Origin: Halichondria panicea
Lineage: Eukaryota; Porifera; Demospongiae; Suberitida; Halichondriidae
Assembly (NCBI RefSeq): GCF_963675165.1
Contig: NC_087380.1
Span: 2,501 to 66,500, forward strand
Reading direction: 5' to 3'
Length of the DNA stretch: 64,000 nt
Shown: positions 48,401 to 62,900 of the stretch, in pieces
How positions within the stretch are numbered: the first letter of the stretch is position 1
Layout: each line of letters opens with the position of its first letter
Position numbers and translations under genes: made by a program
The notes under the pieces: generated by a model
The model's input: only the letters and a program-made list of their open reading frames with translations
Told to the model about the DNA's origin: nothing
Database searches by the model: none

Positions 48401-51400
48401 TCCTATGAACATACTCAAGCTACGTCCTAGTCTACTAGCCTCGGTAGCAGGTCGACCAATCGTACGCAAGTACAACAAAGTGGCACTGGGACTCACAGAG
48501 TATGAGATGATACTGTACAGAGCCTGGGCAGAGCATGTGACCAACACCAACACCACTATACAGGTATAGAGGCTACTAGCTAGTAACACCAACACCACTA
48601 TACAGGTATAGAGGCTACTAGCTAGTAACACCAACACCACTATACAGGTAGAGGCTACTAGCTAGTAACACCAACACCACTATACAGGTAGAGGCTACTA
48701 GCTAGTAACACCAACACCACTATACAGGTAGAGGCTACTAGCTAGTAACACCAACACCACTATACAGGTATAGAGGCTACTAGCTAGTAACACCAACCCA
48801 CTATACAGGTATAGAGGCTACTAGCTAGTAACACCAACACCACTATACAGGTATAGAGGCTACTAGCTAGTAACACCAACACCACTATACAGGTAGAGGC
48901 TACTAGCTAGTAACACCAACACCACTATACAGGTAGAGGCTACTAGCTAGTGTGTCCCTGACTCGTGTGTGTGTGTGTGTAGGTGCCAGTACTGGTCCAC
49001 TGTGGTGAGACTGGGCTAGGGGCTACTAGCTAGTGTGTGCCTGACTCGTGTGTGTGTGTAGGTGCCAGTGCTGGTCCACTGTGGTGAGACTGGGCTAGGG
49101 GCTACTAGCTAGTGTGTGCCTGACTCGTGTGTGTGTGTGTGTAGGTGCCAGTGCTGGTCCACTGTGGTGAGACTGGGCTAGGTGTGAACCTGTCCTCTGC
49201 TGTCGTCACTCTACTAGAAGAGACCAAGTGGATGAAGGTGTTGGGACTCAAGATACCCAACACCTTCAATGCAGCTACCATGGCAACCATCAAATCACAC
49301 CATGCTCAACTCAAGGTATGATATTATAGGTATTACTAGTGTGTGTGTGGGGGGGGTGTGTGTGTGTGTGGGGGGTGTGTGTGTGTGTGGGGTGTGTGTG
49401 TGTGGGGTGTGTGTGTGTGTGGGGGGTGTGTGTGTGTGTGGGGGGGGTGTGTGTGTGTGTGGGGGTGTGTGTGTGTGTGGGGGGTGTGTGTGTGTGTGTG
49501 GGGGGGGTGTGTGTGTGTGTGTGGGGGGTGTGTGTGTGTGGGGGGGGTGTGTGTGGAGGGGGGTGTGTGTGGGGTGTGTGTGTGTGGGGTGTGTGTGTGT
49601 GTGTGGGGGGGGTGTGTGTGTGTGGGGGGGGGGTGTGTGTGTGTGTCATATGAACTGTCTGCAGTTTCTGTTGGAGGAGAAGTCTCGAATATGGTCCACT
49701 GTTCCTGAAATCTTTATAACCATCATGAAATATCACCGCAGAAAGGTACAGTAATTATTCTAATAGTGCAGACCATTGTTACTGTGTGTGTAGGTGGACA
49801 AGGCTCTGAGCTCTGGTGCTATCCACGTCACATGGACATCTCTTAATCTCGATTCATTCATAGCCAAAGCCAACTCTGCCATCACTGAGTTTGAACGATT
49901 TGTCAAACAGGTAATTAAATTCCCTGTACAAGCCACTACCTCACAGCAGAGGATCGATCTAATGATTGTGATTGGTCGGTGTGTAGGTGGTGGACTTGTA
50001 CGAGTGTCGCATATTGGCACAGCTTGATAAGATGAGCAGTACCTCACTCCTGAGTCTGCCCACCACTGACACCTGGACACCAGATCACTTCCTGTCTGAG
50101 GCTAAGACTTCCTGTGAGAGTGGCTCCCAATATCTGAAGGTAGCCTCTGAGAAGGTGGAGGAGTCTATCAAGGACCTGGTGGTTCTATTCCAGTCCTCTG
50201 CTAGTCTACCAACACTCCATGCCTTCGATACTGAGGAGAGCGGCAAGTCCAAGAGAGGTACACATGTAGTATATAATTATAGCAGTTAAATAAATCATCC
50301 TTGAACAGCCATAACTTCAGTTTCATTGGTCCAATAACGTTGATTTTCTGAAAGCTTAGAAAGAGACCATTCAAATGGTGTCATCAAAATTTGAGAGATA
50401 AAATTATTTGCCAATTTGGCCACACCATGTTCCAAGGCTGAAAAATGACAAATTCTGGCCCCAACAAACTTTTGGATTGAAACACATCATTTGAAAGGTC
50501 TTTTTCTAAGCTTTCAGAAAATCATAAAAATTTTGACATTGGATCACCGGTACTCAAGTTATGGCTTGAAACATGTTCAACTACCCCCTTCGTTTAATCT
50601 CAGAATAGTACAATTTTTGGTGACTCTTTCAGCTGCCATAACTTGAGTATCGTGGATCCAATTTAAACGATTTTCCGATTTTCTGAAAGCTTAGAAAGAG
50701 ACCTTTCAAATGGTGTCATCAAAGTTTCTATTTGAGCGATAAAACTATTTACCAATTTGGCCACACCATGGATAATAGCCCATGGTCCAAGGTCAAAAAG
50801 TGACAAATTATGACCCCAACAAACGTTTGGATTGAAACACATCATTTAAAAGCTTTTTGTCTAAGCTTTCAGAAAATCAGAAAATTTTTGACATCGGATC
50901 AACGATACTAAAGTTATGGCTGTTGAAAGATTCAACTTCTCGTTTAATTTACTGAAAGCTTAGAGAGAGGCCTTTCAGATGTGTATATTTTTTGTCCTCA
51001 CTCCCTCCCCCTCCACTAACTCCCTCCCCCTCTACTTGTGTGTATTGTGTGTACAGACAAACTTAAGCAGTTTGAGAGCGAATGTAATGATCTCTTCACA
51101 CACTTCCAAAGTCGGAATCTTGAAGCTCTCGTCTTGTCAGTACGATGCACACTAGAGGGTCTCCGTCGGCGCATAACTATGGTAACCTCAAGCCGCACCC
51201 CTTCAAAGACGTACCCCCTAGTGGTGGATGAGACTTTACGTCCAGCGGCCGCCTTCCTCTCCCAACTAGTACTCTCACTACCTAATATTGTCATGAAGCC
51301 AAGTCTCGAGGAGGTACAGAGTGCAGTCAATATAGCAGTGTGTCGTGTGTCTGAGATGGGAGGTAGTATTCCACTGTGGACCCCGCTACACCCACAGTCC

Positions 51401-54400
51401 AACCAGTCGACACCACGCAGTGCTGCATCACTCAGTCAGAGTAAGTAGGTCACTATTGCAGTATACGACTAGTCCCTTCTCCGTACACAGCTCGGTTGAA
51501 TCCAATGAGACGCAGTACTTACTTCAAGGCTATTCGTGATAGCAAAGAAGTCGGTAAACTGATTATAGCATTGTCCTCGGCTCTCATCACGTCTCGCCAG
51601 GACCTGGTCAAGGTAACACACCCCCCCCCCCACACACACACACACATGTGACTATATAACTAGTTATATACTGGTGTAGGCTATTGCGCTGTATCAAGAC
51701 TATGAGCACCTCTACATCACTGAGAGGGACGTTGCTATAGCAACCTTCCAGGAGTCCAACCCTAACTTCTCAGACTACGAGAGTGAGATGGAACACTATG
51801 AGAGGCTAGAGACAGAGATCTCAGAGCTACCCTCATCCTACTACCTCAACACTGCTCTGACACTCTCCATTGAGCCTCTCAAGCTAGCACTGGCTGTGGA
51901 GGCCAAGGCTTGGAAGACTGCATATGGACACAGTCTCAACCATACCTATCAGTCCAGTATGGAGAACATTGTCAAGTTTATCAACGAGTACACAAAGAAA
52001 CTGGGCAGACCCATCAAGGTGTGTGGTGTGTGGAGGACTGATAACTGTGTTGGACCATCGGAACTAAAGTTATGGCCGTTCAAAATATACAAAATATGTT
52101 CTAAGTTTTCCCAGTAATACCACTGCTACCTTGCAACAGCCATAACTTAATTTTGAATGGTCCAAATTCAATGATTTTTGAAAGTTTAGAAGGAGCTCTT
52201 TCAGATCGCATGCTTTAACCCCCCCTGTGTACTACCCCCGTGCTTTCCCCCTGTGTACTACCCCCCGTGCCCCCCCTGTGTACTACCCCCCCCGTGCAGG
52301 ACTTAGAGGATGTACGGAGCACGATGGGTGCACTGGATGACATGAGAGGCGCTGAGATAGCGATGGATATGGAGCTACAACCAATAGAGGAGTGTTATGC
52401 GTTCCTGTCACGATGTGGTGTGTCTGTACCTCGTGAGGAGATGGAGAGAGTGGACTCACTCAGATACACATTCAAGAATCTGCAATCTCAAGCTGTTAGT
52501 GATACCTTATTACCCCCCACAGTGGTGAATGCATCTACCCCCTGCAGAGTTCAGTGCAAGCTCACCTTGTGTCCATTCAACCACAGTTCAAGAATAACCT
52601 CCTCGAGAGTGTAGCCGTGTTTAAGAATGACATCGCTATGTTCTCAGAGAGCTACCACACAGTAAGCTATCTGCCACTAAAATGTACCCCCCACCATGAA
52701 GTAATCCCCCCCACAGAGCGGCCCTATGGTGGTTGGATTGCATCCACGTGAAGCCAGTGAAAGACTGCTCATATTTCAAGCACAGTTTGATGACCTATGG
52801 GCTAAGTTTCAGACTTACTCTGGAGGGGAGCAGCTGTTTGGCATGACTGTGACTGATTATCCGATGGTGTCCACCACACGCAAGGAACTGAGTCTATTGC
52901 AGAAGCTGTACTCTCTGTACAACACTGTCATTGACACCGTGGATGGCTACTATGATATACTGTGGACTGATGTCGATATTGAGAAAATCAACAACGAACT
53001 TATTGAATTTCAAAGCAGGTAATTTAGTGAGTGGGTGTTGCTACTACCATACTGTACATGTGTGTACATGATGAAGGGACGACATGTACAGTACAGTATA
53101 TAGTGTGTGTACATGAAGGGACTACATGTACAGTACAGTATATAGTGTGTGTACATGAAGGGACTACTGTACAGTACAGTATATAGTGTGTGTACATGAA
53201 GGGACTACTGTACAGTCAGTATATAGTGTGTGTACATGAAGGGACTACAGTACAGTACAGTATATAGTGTGTGTACATGATGAAGGGACTACTGTACAGT
53301 ACAGTATATAGTGTGTGTACATGAAGGGACTACAGTACAGTACAGTATATAGTGTGTGTACATGAAGGGACTACTGTACAGTACAGTATATAGTGTGTGT
53401 ACATGATGAAGGGACTACTGTACAGTACAGTATATAGTGTGTGTACATGAAGGGACTACAGTACAGTACAGTATATAGTGTGTGTACATGAAGGGACTAC
53501 TGTACAGTACAGTATATAGTGTGTGTACATGAAGGGACTACTGTACAGTACAGTATATAGTGTGTGTACATGATGAAGGGACTACTGTACAGTACAGTAT
53601 ATAGTGTGTGTACATGATGAAGGGACTACTGTACAGTCAGTATATAGTGTGTGTACATGATGAAGGGACTACTGTACAGTACAGTATATAGTGTGTGTAC
53701 ATGATGAAGGGACTACTGTACAGTACAGTATATAGTGTGTGTACATGAAGGGACTACTGTACAGTACAGTATATAGTGTGTGTACATGATGAAGGGACTA
53801 CTGTACAGTACAGTATATAGTGTGTGTACATGAAGGGACTACAGTACAGTACAGTATATAGTGTGTGTACATGATGAAGGGACTACTGTACAGTACAGTA
53901 TATAGTGTGTGTACATGATGAAGGGACTACTGTACAGTACAGTATATTGTGTGTGTACATGATGAAGGGACTACCGTACAGTACAGTATATAGTGTGTGT
54001 ACATGAAGGGACTACAGTACAGTACAGTATATAGTGTGTGTACATGATGAAGGGACTACTGTACAGTACAGTATATAGTGTGTGTACATGAAGGGACTAC
54101 AGTACAGTACAGTATATAGTGTGTGTACATGATGAAGGGACTACTGTACAGTACAGTATATAGTGTGTGTACATGATGAAGGGACTACTGTACAGTACAG
54201 TATATAGTGTGTGTACATGATGAAGGGACTACTGTACAGTACAGTATATAGTGTGTGTACATGAAGGGACTACAGTACAGTACAGTATATTGTGTGTGTA
54301 CATGATGAAGGGACTACTGTACAGTACAGTATATAGTGTGTGTACATGATGAAGGGACTACTGTACAGTACAGTATATAGTGTGTGTACATGATGAAGGG

Positions 54401-57400
54401 ACTACTGTACAGTACAGTATATAGTGTGTGTACATGATGAAGGGACTACTGTACAGTACAGTATATAGTGTGTGTACATGAAGGGACTACTGTACAGTGC
54501 AGTATATAGTGTGTGTACATGATGAAGGGACTACTGTACAGTACAGTATATTGTGTGTCAGGTAAAGCATCTTTTGAACGGCCACAACTTTAGTTCCGTT
54601 GGTCCTGATTTTCTGATTTTCTGAAAGCTTAGAGAGAGGCCTTTCAGATGATGTGTTAAAATTGAAAGTCATTTTGGGCCTGTTTTTGCAAATTACTATG
54701 GGCTATATATAGCCCACAGTCTTTTCAAATTATGGCTTGTTCCAAATTTGAGATTTGAGTATACCATCTGAACGGGCTCCTTCTAAGCTTTCAAAAAATC
54801 ATAAAATTGTTGAATTTGAACCATCATAACTAACTCTAGTTACAGAGCCTAGTACTTATAACTATGACGTCCTTGTAGGTGTCGCAAGTTGCCCAAGGCC
54901 CTCAAAGAGTGGCAAGCATTCAATGATCTCAAGAAGAAGATTGATGACTTCAATGAGACATGTCCTCTACTGGAGCTAATGGCTCACAAAGCTATGAAGG
55001 AGCGTCACTGGAATCGCATCTCTACCATCACATCACACCCATTCGATGTCAACTCTGAGAACTTTCTGTTACGTAATATAATGGAAGCCCCTCTACTAGA
55101 GCATAAAGATGACATTGAAGATATTTGTGTGTCAGCAGTCAAAGAGAAGGACATTGAAGCCAAGCTCAAGCTAGTGCTGGCTGATTGGAATCTTCAGAAT
55201 CTATCCTTTTCATTGTTCAAGAATCGTGGGGAGCTGCTATTGAAGGGAGTAGAGACTAGTGATGTTGTTAGTCTAATGGAGGACTCTCTCATGATACTGA
55301 GCTCCCTCATGAGCAATAGGTACACCCACGCACACCCACACACCCACACACACATCACACACACACCACCTGTGGCCCTACTCATCTTACCCAACTATTG
55401 TTAAGCTATAATCTATTCTTCCTACATTGCAGATACAACGCTCCATTCAAGAAGGATATTCAACTGTGGGTCCAGAAACTGTCCAACACTTCAGATATTA
55501 TAGAGAACTGGTTGACAGTACAGAACCTCTGGGTCTATCTTGAGGCTGTGTTCGTGGGAGGAGACATTGCCAAGCAACTACCCAAGGTACCAGTGTGTTC
55601 ACAGCATCCGTTCATTACTCTGAATATCTTCACAGGAGGCTAAAAGATTCCAGAACATTGACAAATCTTGGGTTAAGATAATGACTAAAGCGCACGAGAC
55701 ACCCAACGTGGTGACCTGCTGTGTGGGGGACGAAACACTGGGTCAGTTATTACCACATCTCCTCGAACAACTTGAACTCTGTCAGAAATCACTAACTGGA
55801 TATTTAGAGAAGAAGCGTTTAGTGTTCCCACGATTCTTCTTTGTGTCCGACCCTGCTTTATTGGAAATCCTGGGACAAGCATCGGACTCCCACACCATAC
55901 AAGCCCATCTGCTAGGGATATTCGATAATGTCAAGTCTGTGGTGTTCAGCAACAAGGAGTATGACAAGATCACGGCCATTGTGTCCAGAGAAGGGGAGAC
56001 TATTCAGTTGGAGAAGCCAGTCCTAGCCCAGGGCAATGTGGAGTGTTGGCTGGGCCAGCTCCTCAAGGAGAGCATGAGATCACTGCACGCTATCATTAGA
56101 GACTCCTCTGTGGTCATTGATGCTCCTTCATTCGAACTACTGGAGTTTGCCAACACCTCTCCTGCACAGGTACACAGCATGTGAATGTGTGGTCAGTGTA
56201 ACCCATAAGCAATGTGCGTGTATGATTGCGCCTGTTAACCTCCCTCACACACCACACACCACACCACCCCACCCACACACACAGGTTGGCCTGCTAGGTA
56301 TACAGATGCTGTGGACCCGTGATTCTGAACTTGCCTTAAAGAACGCTCGCTCTGACAAACGAATAATGCTAAACACAAATTCATTCTTCCTGGAAATGCT
56401 CAACACACTGATTGAAGTCACGACACAAGACCTGTCCAAGTTTGAGCGTATTAAATACGAAACTCTCATCACGATACACGTTCATCAGCGAGATATATTC
56501 AACGATCTTGTTCGAATGCACATCAAAACACCGACTGACTTCGAATGGCTCAAACAAAGTCGATTCTATTTCAACGAAGATACGGATAAAACTGTTATAT
56601 CTATCACTGATGTGAACTTCATCTATCAGAATGAGTTCCTTGGGTGTTCAGATCGTCTAGTCATCACCCCTCTGACTGATAGGTGCTATATTACACTAGC
56701 ACAAGCACTCGGCATGGCGATGGGAGGAGCCCCGGCCGGCCCTGCTGGCACTGGCAAGACTGAAACCACTAAAGATATGGGGAAAGCACTCGGGAAATAT
56801 GTGGTTGTGTTTAACTGCTCTGATCAGATGGACTTCAGAGGACTTGGTAGGATCTACAAAGGCCTGGCCCAGTCAGGGAGCTGGGGATGCTTCGATGAGT
56901 TTAACAGAATTGAACTACCTGTATTGTCAGTGGCAGCTCAGCAGATCTACATTGTCCTCATGTGCAAGAAGGAACGAAAAGATCAGTTTATTTTCACGGA
57001 TGGTGATGTTGTGAGGCTTAACCCTGAGTTTGGAATATTCCTGACCATGAACCCTGGTTATGCAGGCAGACAAGAACTGCCAGAGAACCTCAAGATACAG
57101 TTCAGAACAGTTGCCATGATGGTACCAGACAGGCAGATTATTATGAGGGTCAAACTGGCCAGTTGTGGATTCCTGGAAAACATTATATTGGCCCAGAAAT
57201 TCTTTACTTTGTACAAACTTTGTGAGGAGCAACTATCGAAACAAGTTCATTATGACTTTGGTTTACGGAATATTCTATCAGTACTGCGAACGCTTGGTTC
57301 AGTCAAACGTGCTAATCCACAGGACAGTGAGAGTACCATTGTCATGAGGGTGCTGAGAGATATGAACCTGTCTAAGCTAGTGGATGAAGATGAACCTCTG

Positions 57401-58823
57401 TTCTTATCACTCATCAATGATCTGTTCCCTGGTATAGTGTTAGACAAGGCTGGTTATCCTGACCTAGAGGCAGCTATACACGAGGCTGCTACTGAAGGTG
57501 GCCTCATCAATCATCCACCGTGGACACTTAAGCTGATCCAACTGTTTGAAACCCAACGTGTACGTCACGGTATGATGGTGCTAGGTCCTAGTGGAGCAGG
57601 GAAGACTGCCTGTATACACACCCTCATGAAGGCAATGACAGCTTGTCACACACCTCATAAAGAAGTACGAATGAACCCCAAAGCCATTACAGCTCCTCAG
57701 ATGTTTGGACGATTGGATGTAGCCACGAATGATTGGACTGATGGCATATTCTCCACGCTATGGAGACGAACACACAAAGTCAAGAAAGGTGAACACATCT
57801 GGTTGGTGTTGGACGGCCCTGTGGATGCTATCTGGATTGAGAACCTCAACAGTGTACTGGATGACAACAAGACTCTAACTCTGGCCAATGGTGATCGTAT
57901 ACCAATGGCCCCAGACTGCAAGATTGTGTTTGAACCTGACAATGTGGACAATGCTTCTCCTGCCACAGTCTCGAGGAATGGCATGGTGTACATGAGCTCC
58001 AGTGCTCTGGACTGGAGGCCTATCCTACAAGGCTGGCTGACCACACGATCTGAACTAGAGCGCACTGTACTCTGGAAGCTATTCGACAGTCACTTTGACC
58101 CTATCCTGAGATTTGTTAGTCTAAACCTGGAGGCTAAGATGAAAGTGATTGAGTGCAACTACATCAAACAAGTAAGACCATGCGTCCTGTACTGTACAAG
58201 TGATGGCCTGCTTCACTATCCCTCTCTCTCTGTGCAGGCTATGGACCTGTTGTCTGGGTTGATTCCCTGGACTGAGGAGAGCACTGTATCCACACTGTCA
58301 GCACAACACCTCCAGAGACTGTTCTTATTCTCTGTCATGTGGAGTGTGGGTGCCCTACTGGAGCTGGAGGATAGGTCCAAGATGGAACAGTTCATAATGA
58401 ATAATGTAAGTGCAACCCAGACCACCATCCCTTGTGCAGTGTGGGCCTGTGCAACCCAGACCACCATCCCTTGTGCAGTGTGGGCCTGAGGGCAATAATG
58501 TGTTTGTGTGTAGTGCAGTGTGTGTCTGCGGTGGCAATTAGTGATTGCACAATCTCTCTTGAGGACAACAAAGTGTCAGCTTCCCTGATAACAAGTGATA
58601 GGCCCTTCCCTCTACACACAGAACATGGGAACCAGATACCGCAGAGATAACCCAACATGTAGTCATGTAGATTGATGTTGATGAGGTGGCCTTTCATCTG
58701 CAATGTGTGTTCATGGAACCAAACCTTGCATTATTTTCCAAAGCCCATAATTTGTTCAATTTTGTACACACACACTACACCCACACACACATACTCCACA
58801 CACACACACTACACCCACATACT

Positions 58824-58861
<38 letters not shown>

Positions 58862-58932
58862 TCCACACATCACACTCCACACACACACACACACACACAC
58901 ATACTCCACACACACACACACACCCACATACT

Positions 58933-58965
<33 letters not shown>

Positions 58966-59873
58966 GAGGCCTTGATTTGCCTCCTGTTGGAGAGGGAGAG
59001 ACTATCTTTGAGTATCTAGTGGAGGAATCCTCTGGTGATTGGAAGCACTGGAGCAGTCGTGTGGACGAGTATCGCTACCCTACTGATAGTGTACCAGAGT
59101 ATGCCTCCATTCTAGTGCCCAATGTGGACAATGTACGGACTACATTCCTAGTAGACACTATAGCCAAGCAAGGCAAGGCAGTCCTGCTCATTGGAGAGCA
59201 AGGGACTGCCAAGACTGTCATGATTAAAGGTTTCTCATCAAAATATGACCCTGAGAAACATCTCTTCAAGGCATTCAACTTTTCATCAGCTTCTACTCCA
59301 AATATGTTTCAGGTATACCCCTCACACCTGCCCCCCCCCCACACCTGTGCCCCCCCTAACCCATACCCCCCACACAGCGTACTATTGAGAACTATGTGGA
59401 CAAGCGTGTTGGCAATACGTATGGACCTCCTGCTGGGCGCAGGATGACTGTCTTTGTGGATGATATCAATATGCCAGTCATCAACGAATGGGGAGATCAG
59501 GTGAGTGATGACCTTTGACCTGTCCCTAACCCTAACCCCCCGCATACTCAGGTAACCAATGAGATTGTGCGACAACTCATGGAGATGAGGGGATTCTACA
59601 GTCTTGAGAAACCTGGTGACTTCACTAATATAGTGGAGATACAGTTCCTGGCAGCCATGATTCATCCTGGTGGTGGGAGGAATGATATCCCTGCTCGACT
59701 CAAGAGACAGTTTACAGTGTTCAACTGCACTCTTCCATCAAATGCGTCCATTGATAAGATCTTTGGTGTGATTGGTGGTGGATATTTCTGCCCAGAGAGA
59801 GGATTCAGTGATGCAGTGTGTTCCACTGTTGGAGAGCTAGTACCAGGCACTAGAGCACTCTGGCAGAGGACCA

Positions 59874-59911
<38 letters not shown>

Positions 59912-62900
59912 TGTGTGTGTGTGTGTGTGTACTGTGTGTGTGTGAGGTGTTGATTGTTAACTTGCTACAGTACTAGGAACAGATTAGCAAAACCACAATT
60001 AGATAATTAGTCTAAAACCCTAGACCTGTATTAGCCTCTACACAGGCTCTCTAGACCTGTATTAGCCTCTTCACAGGCTCTCTAGACCTGTATTAGCCTC
60101 TTCACAGGCTCTCTAGACCTGTATTAGCCTCTTCACAGGCTCTCTAGACCTGTATTAGCCTCTTCACAGGCTCTCTAGACCTGTATTAGCCTCTGTATTA
60201 GCCTCTTCACAGGCTCTCTAGACCTGTATTAGCCTCTTCGCATTAGCCTCTTCACAGGCTCTCCCTTCTCTTCTTTACATCACAATCCTAAATTGTGGTT
60301 TTTCTGTTTGGCAATTCTCTGTACTGTACTTGTATATTCAACAATAGTTAGTATAAAGTCGTCCATTTGACTTACTTATTATTCTTACAGAACAAGATGC
60401 TACCAACTCCTGCCAAGTTTCACTACATATTCAACCTGCGTGATCTGTCTCGTATATGGGAGGGCATGCTACATGTTGAGTCAGCACAATGCTCTCATCA
60501 GAACGATGTACTCGACCTATGGGTACACGAGGTCACTAGGGTCATTGCTGATAGATTCACCAACCCACAGGTAATCAAGAGGAGCTACATACACAGTGGC
60601 CTATGGTAGTATCAATGCTACCCTTTTCTTTAAAAAAAAGCAGAAACTAATTGACCTGCAGTGTGTAGACTAGTGTGTACAGAGCCTATAGTGTGGTCCC
60701 ACTGTGTGCACTGTAGCTAGTGTACAGAGCCTATAGTGTGGTCCCACTGTGTGCACTGTAGCTAGTGTACAGAGCCTATAGTGTGGTCCCACTGTGTGCA
60801 CTGTAGCTAGTGTACAGTGCCTATAGTGTGGTCCCACTGTGTGCACTGTAGCTAGTGTACAGAGCCTATAGTGTGGTCCCACTGTGCGCACTGTAGCTAG
60901 TGTACAGTGCCTATAGTGTGGTCCCACTGTGTGCACTGTAGCTAGTGTACAGAGCCTATAGTGTGGTCCCACTGTGTGCACTGTAGCTAGTGTACAGTGC
61001 CTATAGTGTGGTCCCACTGTGTGCACTGTAGCTAGTGTACAGTGCCTATAGTGTGGTCCCACTGTGTGCACTGTAGCTAGTGTACAGAGCCTATAGTGTG
61101 GTCCCACTGTGTGCACTGTAGCTAGTGGTGCATGGGCTAATAAGGTCAGTGTATTCTTTGCTGCTGCAGGATGTTGATTGGTTTGTGGGTGCCACTGGGT
61201 CTGTGTTGAGGGAGGAGCTGCAAGTGACTCACGTACCTCTGGAGCCATACTTTGTGGACTTCCTGAGTGACCCACCGGAGCCAACCGGGGATGAGCCAGA
61301 TGATGCTGACCTGGACGCTCCCAAGATATATGAGCAGGTAAGTACAATAATAATGTCATCATTACGATTATACTAGGTAACCATGGTATATAACGCTCCC
61401 GCAAACCCGCTAAAATTGGTAACCATGGTAATTATAACGCCCCCACAGATCCCTAGTCTGGCTGACCTCTCCGACAAGTTGACCTCTTACATGCACTCCT
61501 ATAATGAGATAGTGCGTGGAGCTGGGATGGACCTTGTGTTCTTCAAAGATGCTATGGTCCATCTGGTCAAGATATCACGTATCATCCGCACAGACCGAGG
61601 CAATGCACTCCTCGTGGGCGTGGGGGGGTCAGGCAAGCAATCCCTAACACGACTAGCTTCATTCATTGCTGGCTACAAAACCTTTCAGATAACACTAAGT
61701 CGTGCTTATAACGGTAACAATCTGATGGATGATCTGAAGTATCTGTACAGAGTGGCAGGTTTGGAAGGGAAGGGAATGACCTTTATATTCACTGATAATG
61801 AGGTCAAGGATGAAGGCTTCCTAGAGTATCTCAACAATGTCTTATCTGCTGGAGAAGTGTCTAATCTCTTTGCTAAAGATGAGCTGGACGAGATCACTGG
61901 AGAGCTGGTGGCTGTTATGAAGAAGCAGTTTCCACGACGACCACCCACTCAGGAAAACCTCTATGATTATTTCATCACTCGAGCACGGAGGAACCTCCAC
62001 GTTGTGTTGTGCTTCTCTCCAGTGAGCACATGTACTGTACATGTAGTGTACATGATTGTAGATTGTGTTACTAGCAATCTACGTATTTATGTTGTCCTGA
62101 AGCTAGCATTGTATAGTGTATCAGATGCTGTTGTTATTTCCTGTAGGTTGGTGAGAAGTTTCGCACACGTGCGCTCATGTTCCCTGGTCTGATCAGTGGT
62201 TGTGTGATGGACTGGTTTAGTCGATGGCCTAAAGATGCTCTCATTGCAGTAGCTCAGCATTTCCTGTCCTCATATGATATGGTGTGTACAGCTGAGATCA
62301 AGCAAGAGGTGGTTCAAGCTATGGGAGTGTTCCAAGATCATGTCGCTGAAACCTGTGTCCACTACTTTGATAGATTCAGACGCTCCACACACGTGACACC
62401 AAAGTCATACTTGTCGTTCATTGGAGGCTATAAAACTATCTACACAGAGAAAAAGACACAAATCGGAGAACTAGCGAATCGAATGAACAGTGGCTTACAG
62501 AAGCTGATAGAAGCCAGTCAAATTGTTGCTCAACTATCCAAGGATTTGGCAGTCAAGGAGAAGGATTTGGAAGTGGCCTCAGCTAAAGCAGAAGAAGTGT
62601 TGCAAGAGGTCACCGTGAAGGCACAGGCAGCAGAGCACGTCAAGGCTGAGGTGCAAAAGGTCAAGGACAAAGCCCAGGCACTAGTGGATGATATTGAGGT
62701 ACTGTACCTGTGTACATATGTAGTTGTGTGCCTGTGTGCCTCTGTGCCTCTGTACATGTGTACATGTGTACATTGTGTACTGTACATGCAGCCAATGTAA
62801 ATTCTTAGCGTATGTTCTCTCCACTGTAATTAATCTCTTTAACAGCCCACTTTATTAGTATGATCACACATGATCACTCGTACTGTGCAGGCTGACAAGG

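Noticed and set aside
60670-61404. 244-codon minus-strand open frame with a 15-residue repeat
   Set aside because: It is created by the 45-bp minisatellite (period divisible by three) and overlaps a real dynein exon on the other strand.
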